A stretch of DNA of 5,907 nt from contig DAOVZV010000088.1 of assembly GCA_030634925.1 (NCBI GenBank), positions 1 through 5,907 of the forward strand, given 5' to 3'. Shown here one piece after another: positions 5,239 through 5,907 of the stretch. Each line of letters starts with the position of its first letter. Positions within the stretch are counted from its first letter, which is position 1. A model generated the notes under the pieces. The model was not told the DNA's origin. It searched no databases and worked only from the letters and a program-made list of their open reading frames with translations. A program made the translations under genes and the position numbers. This stretch comes from Sulfurovum sp. Lineage in GTDB: Bacteria; Campylobacterota; Campylobacteria; Campylobacterales; Sulfurovaceae.

Positions 5239-5907
5239 ATGCAACTAAAACAAGTAGAAATTATAAAGTTTAGAAATTTTGAAAATATAATTATAAATTT
5301 TGAAAAAAATAAATTTCCAAATATCTACTCTGTGGCTAGTAAAAATGGTGGAGGTAAAAGTACTCTTTTGCAATTTATCTTTATTATGTTGCACTGTTTT
5401 ATAGATGAGAACAAAAAAGAGTATATTATCAATATATTAGAAGAGTTTTCTGATATTACAGATGATATAAAAGTTGTGAAGTTTGTAGTACAAGAAGATG
5501 AGGTAGATTATGTCTTGGAATTTTATATCACACAAGACAAGAGACCAGAGTATGATTATCAACTCTATCTTGATTTGGCAACTATAGATAAAAAGCTCAA
5601 AAAATTACCTAGTTTGGAGTTTATCGAAGCCTCTATAGATATTTCTGAAAATGTGGATATAGAGCTAAAACTAAAAAGCGAAATCAATATTTTACAAATA
5701 CACTACAAAGAGAAAAAAGATAGGATAAATCGGTTAGAGAAGATACTTGAAAAAGATGATTTATATTATATTACCCATCTTAAAACTCATGAAAATATCT
5801 TGCTATTAAATACCAAAATGCCATTTGAACTATTGAAAAAATTGTCAAATAAAATATTTTTGGGAGCTCCTAGTACACAAGCATTTTTATTTTTAAACAA
5901 AAAAACA
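5239..5907 (+). CDS. AAA/ABC-type ATP-binding protein, N-terminal 223 aa (partial)
   Basis: The reading frame is open from ATG 5239 to the window end, so the 3' part is missing. The start MQLKQVEIIKFRNFENIIINF (residues 1-21) resembles the first strands of RecF/SMC/OLD-like ATPases. It is followed by a P-loop ASKNGGGKST (33-42, K40); the first Gly of the classic GxxxxGK[S/T] is Ser34. Next comes LLQFIFIMLHC (43-53). Residues 140-173 are rich in Lys, Glu and hydrophobics and look like a short helical or coiled segment. APSTQAFLFL (210-219) may hold the Q-loop glutamine (Q213). Signature, Walker B and any C-terminal effector domain would lie beyond the edge. Such ATPases serve in DNA repair, restriction or phage defence, but no function can be assigned from this fragment. 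GC is about 25% over 5281-5520 by hand count, against about 41% in three sampled hisD lines, which may hint at acquisition by transfer. Confidence 0.85.
   Translation, partial: MQLKQVEIIKFRNFENIIINFEKNKFPNIYSVASKNGGGKSTLLQFIFIMLHCFIDENKKEYIINILEEFSDITDDIKVVKFVVQEDEVDYVLEFYITQDKRPEYDYQLYLDLATIDKKLKKLPSLEFIEASIDISENVDIELKLKSEINILQIHYKEKKDRINRLEKILEKDDLYYITHLKTHENILLLNTKMPFELLKKLSNKIFLGAPSTQAFLFLNKKT

Overview
The window looks like chromosomal DNA of a Campylobacterota bacterium of the Sulfurovum/Sulfurimonas kind. The grounds are the AT-rich composition, heavy use of ATA and AGA codons, TAAAAT/TATAAT-type -10 boxes without a clear -35, and the character of the proteins. This is inferred from sequence style; no database search was possible. 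No rRNA, tRNA, CRISPR array or insertion sequence was seen.

Layout: (1) 27-386 (+) encodes a small Roadblock/LC7-like protein. It converges, with only 4 bases between stop codons, on (2) 391-3003 (-), a large soluble hybrid histidine kinase. Its domains run receiver, HisKA, HATPase_c, degenerate receiver, intact receiver, Hpt-like domain. The Hpt-like domain has Tyr where the phosphorylated His should be. (3) 3004-3245 is a 242-base divergent intergenic region with promoter candidates in both directions and a repeated TGTTACAAAT box. (4) 3246-4538 (+) is hisD, histidinol dehydrogenase, with all expected zinc and catalytic residues. (5) 4608-5168 (+) is a Tpx-type thiol peroxidase carrying an N-terminal signal peptide. 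(6) 5239 to the window end (+) is the first 223 codons of an AAA/ABC-type ATPase with a GGGKST P-loop, cut off by the window edge.

The genes do not form one obvious pathway. The kinase and the Roadblock-like protein could both act in intracellular signalling, but nothing beyond adjacency links them. hisD belongs to histidine biosynthesis, tpx to peroxide defence in the cell envelope, and the AAA protein may begin an accessory block, since it is clearly more AT-rich than hisD. The points most worth a second look are the Tyr-for-His change in the kinase's Hpt domain, its degenerate middle receiver, the exported peroxidase, the paired boxes around the kinase promoter, and the truncated ATPase at the right edge. 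I did not find a convincing complete new system inside the window.
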